From: Coneutiohabitans sp964457925
GTDB taxonomy: Bacteria; Zhuqueibacterota; Zhuqueibacteria; Zhuqueibacterales; Zhuqueibacteraceae
Assembly (NCBI GenBank): GCA_964457925.1
Contig: CAYWGH010000010.1
Coordinates: 62,001 to 126,000, forward strand
Reading direction: 5' to 3'
Length of the DNA stretch: 64,000 nucleotides
Below, in pieces: positions 62,131-64,000 of this stretch. How positions within the stretch are numbered: the stretch's first letter is position 1; the number at the start of each line of letters is the position of its first letter. The position numbers and the translations under genes were made by a program. The notes beneath the pieces are model-generated. The model made no database searches. It had not been told where the DNA came from and saw only the letters and a program-made list of their open reading frames with translations.

Positions 62131-62774
62131 GGTTGTGTGGAAAACTGAAACGGTGAGGAAGTTGCCCACGCCGAAGCGCCGTGCACACGCTCTTTGCCGC
62201 TGAGAAAGAAGGAAAGCAAGCGGCTCACGTTCACGCTGAAGCCGGAGCGCCCGGCTTCCGAGGCGGCTGCTTCGTCTTGCAGATCAGCAGATTCGATGCG
62301 CTCGCGCCACCGATGATTTTGCCGGCTGCTGATGGGAATGACGGTGACTTGCAAACGCAAACGATATTGCGAGGCCGCGCGCAACGCGGCCGGCGCCGCC
62401 AGTTTATGCTGTTCCAGCTCGCTGCAAATCTTCTTCATTTCCTCGAAGGAAGCCGCAAAACGCTGCTGCTGGTCGAGGGTGATGCGAAAACGTTGCGCCC
62501 AAATGTCGTAGAGAATTTCCATGGCTTCGGTGAGGCGCAAGACTTCGCGTCCGGATTCATCGATGAGGCGAAAATCGAAGCGGATCACGGTGGGCAAACC
62601 GCTGCGAATGGTGTTGGCAATTTTGGTTGGGAATAGATCTTCAAGCTGCACATTCACCGCGAGGCTGTCGTGCGCAGGTTCGGCCGACAGTGAAACGATG
62701 CGCGGCGTTTGCGCAGCGAGGCTGATTGCCAGCGCGAAGAAAATGGCGGGCATCATGTAAAGAAGGCGGCCCAT
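62127..62774 (-). CDS. DUF4390 exported protein
   Basis: This protein of about 215 residues has a signal peptide (about 1-21, LAAQ) and the DUF4390 pattern: VNVQLEDLFPTKIANTIRSGLPTVIRFDFRL, YDIWAQRFRI, and a C-terminal VNVSRLLSFFLSGKE. In many bacteria this gene precedes an NtrY-type kinase, as here, where the reading frames overlap. The function is unknown; it may modulate the kinase sensor. Confidence 0.88.
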   Translation of the reverse strand: MGRLLYMMPAIFFALAISLAAQTPRIVSLSAEPAHDSLAVNVQLEDLFPTKIANTIRSGLPTVIRFDFRLIDESGREVLRLTEAMEILYDIWAQRFRITLDQQQRFAASFEEMKKICSELEQHKLAAPAALRAASQYRLRLQVTVIPISSRQNHRWRERIESADLQDEAAASEAGRSGFSVNVSRLLSFFLSGKERVHGASAWATSSPFQFSTQP

Positions 62775-62846
62775 CAAGATTTTCTATCGTGTTCCCGCAA
62801 CGTTAGATCGTTGCTGTTCCTTCACTGATCGAAATCATTCGCTACT

Positions 62847-62867
62847 GGACTTGGCCAGGCCAAGTCC
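62847..62867. repeat. perfect palindrome in intergenic region
   Basis: GGACTTGGCC-A-GGCCAAGTCC has 10-bp arms with a 1-nt centre, and a second hairpin (CTCTCGGC...GCCGTGAGAG) is at about 62894-62914. They lie between the Omp85-type gene and the DUF4390 gene and may end or stabilise the Omp85 transcript. No T-run. Confidence 0.5.
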
Positions 62868-62933
62868 ACCACAATGCAACATAAAGAATGCCCTCTCTCG
62901 GCCAAGCCGTGAGAGAACAATCAGCATCATGCC

Positions 62934-64000
62934 TCAAAAGGTTTGTCCCAGGGCGAAATGGAAACGAAAATCGTCGCGATCGAGCGGATAGGCAAAATCG
63001 CAACGCAGCAAACCTATGATCGGCACTTTCACACGAAAGCCGGCGCCGGCGGCGGTGAAAAAACGATTTTGTTTGTTGGGCACATCAGCGGATTCGATGC
63101 GGCCGGCATCAAAAAAAAGCGCGGCCATCAGCGAGGGTTGCTGCGAATCGCCGGCAACCGGGAAACGCATTTCCGCTTGTGCGAGCAACAACTCCGTGCC
63201 CCAGCCTAACGGCGTCATGCCGCGCTCGGCAAAACCGCGCAGCGAATACGCGCCTCCAAGATAAAAGCGTTCATAAAATGGGGCCGCGCGTGAAACCAAT
63301 CCCGTTTTCGCGCGCACGGCGAACACGTTAGCGCCAATCGACTGATAGAGGCGGACATCAAAAACAAAACGGCGAAAATCTCCCGAGCGCTCGAAGGTTG
63401 AAGATGAGGGAGAACTCGCCGTGCTGACGTTTGCAGCCTCAAGCGAGAGCGCGCCCCAGACGCCGGCATGCGGAAAATAAATCTGATCGCGGGTATCGAT
63501 TTGCAACCGGGTAAAAAAACTATTGACTCTCTTCTTGGCCAATTGGCCTGCAAGCTCCGGCGGAAAATCCGTGCGTGTGGTGTCGCCAATTTTATATTGG
63601 CCTTCGGGCCGGGTGACGTTAAAACGAAAGCCGGCGGAAAAATAACGCGCGAGACCGCGATTGCCGGCGAGCGCAATGCGTCCGCTGCCAATGTCAACGC
63701 GATGGACGGCTTCGCGTGCGGAGAGGTAATGAATGAAATCCGTGGCATTCGAGCCGGCTTCGAGTTGCAGGTCGAAACTCGAAGAAAAAATCTGAGGTTG
63801 GCGAAAATGCAAATAGAAACCGCCGGTGCGATCGCCGATGATGAAGCGCCCGCCGGCGATATTGCCGTTGCCGAACGTATTATCGAACCGTACGCCGGCA
63901 GGCACGATGTACCATCCCTCCAGCTCGCTGAAGCCGCCGGCAAATTCCAGCCAGGGCCAGCGGCGTTCGATGACTTCGATCACCAAAATCACATGACCAG
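62934..64000 (-). CDS. Omp85/BamA-family outer-membrane protein, 5' part missing
   Basis: The frame is open to the window edge and the first residues (GHVILVIEVIERRWPW) read as the end of a POTRA strand. The true start is therefore outside, and the internal GTG is not the start. The remaining 355 residues form the 16-stranded barrel: GGRFIIGDRTGGFYLHF, TRLQIDTRDQIYFPHAG, YLGGAYSLRGFAERG (the conserved VRGF/LRGF element of loop 6), LLAQAEMRFPV, ALFFDAG and a final LGQTF aromatic end. It may be a translocase or a BamA/TamA relative. Confidence 0.9.
   Translation of the reverse strand, partial: GHVILVIEVIERRWPWLEFAGGFSELEGWYIVPAGVRFDNTFGNGNIAGGRFIIGDRTGGFYLHFRQPQIFSSSFDLQLEAGSNATDFIHYLSAREAVHRVDIGSGRIALAGNRGLARYFSAGFRFNVTRPEGQYKIGDTTRTDFPPELAGQLAKKRVNSFFTRLQIDTRDQIYFPHAGVWGALSLEAANVSTASSPSSSTFERSGDFRRFVFDVRLYQSIGANVFAVRAKTGLVSRAAPFYERFYLGGAYSLRGFAERGMTPLGWGTELLLAQAEMRFPVAGDSQQPSLMAALFFDAGRIESADVPNKQNRFFTAAGAGFRVKVPIIGLLRCDFAYPLDRDDFRFHFALGQTF

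Overview
This window looks like part of a scaffold (there is a 100-base N gap at 37231-37330) from an uncultured Gram-negative bacterium. Outer-membrane proteins (porin, Omp85 barrel), a TonB/ExbB/ExbD machine and lipoproteins show a double membrane. The LeuRS insertion of about 60 residues, without zinc cysteines, resembles Bacteroidetes-type enzymes. The bactofilin-atpZ-atpI-atpB layout fits the same broad group. I infer a lineage of the FCB/KSB1/Calditrichota kind; sequence reading alone cannot fix the phylum.

Layout. 1-8.4 kb: partial sugar-binding protein, class A beta-lactamase-like hydrolase, metallo-beta-lactamase-fold hydrolase, ABC-F ATPase, stand-alone LytTR protein, branched-chain aminotransferase. 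8.8-22.5 kb: leucyl-tRNA synthetase, PTS IIA-like protein, DUF2914 protein, C4 zinc-ribbon protein abutting RNase P RNA, RmlA, a VIT/VWA protein, a RuBisCO-like protein that has lost its catalytic residues, a frameshifted hendecad coiled-coil gene, two tRNA-Lys genes and AspRS. 22.8-34.1 kb: a seven-gene minus-strand operon for an energised envelope machine (AgmX/TonB-like, two ExbD, ExbB, a small periplasmic protein, two giant TPR proteins). 34.6-43.4 kb: GC-rich accessory island. 43.7-53.2 kb: complete F0F1 ATP synthase operon in canonical order, headed by M23 peptidase and bactofilin. 53.5-64 kb: MFS exporter, flippase-like protein, HMA protein, diheme cytochrome, porin, decayed hicBA, NtrY-like kinase with DUF4390 protein, and a partial Omp85-family protein.

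The most exciting region is the island at 34.6-43.4 kb. Three FGE-sulfatase (C-type-lectin-like) domains end in 130-bp segments that differ at 21 nucleotide columns in 13 codons. No difference falls at a third codon position, and most variable codons have the form NNC. The 372 bp just upstream is identical between two of the copies. This is the signature of adenine-directed mutagenic retrohoming by a diversity-generating retroelement (DGR). Each variable region is followed by a hairpin whose loop is conserved while the stem changes in a compensated way. One of the three hypervariable domains is fused to a vWA-like domain and is translationally coupled to a MoxR ATPase and a trypsin-like protease; a trypsin-co-occurring-domain protein comes first in the operon. 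This matches the architecture of NTP-dependent conflict/immune systems, so the hypervariable lectin folds are plausible ligand sensors. No reverse transcriptase or template repeat is visible here; they must lie in the gap or elsewhere. The island also holds an array of 170-bp repeats surrounding a GxxExxY gene.
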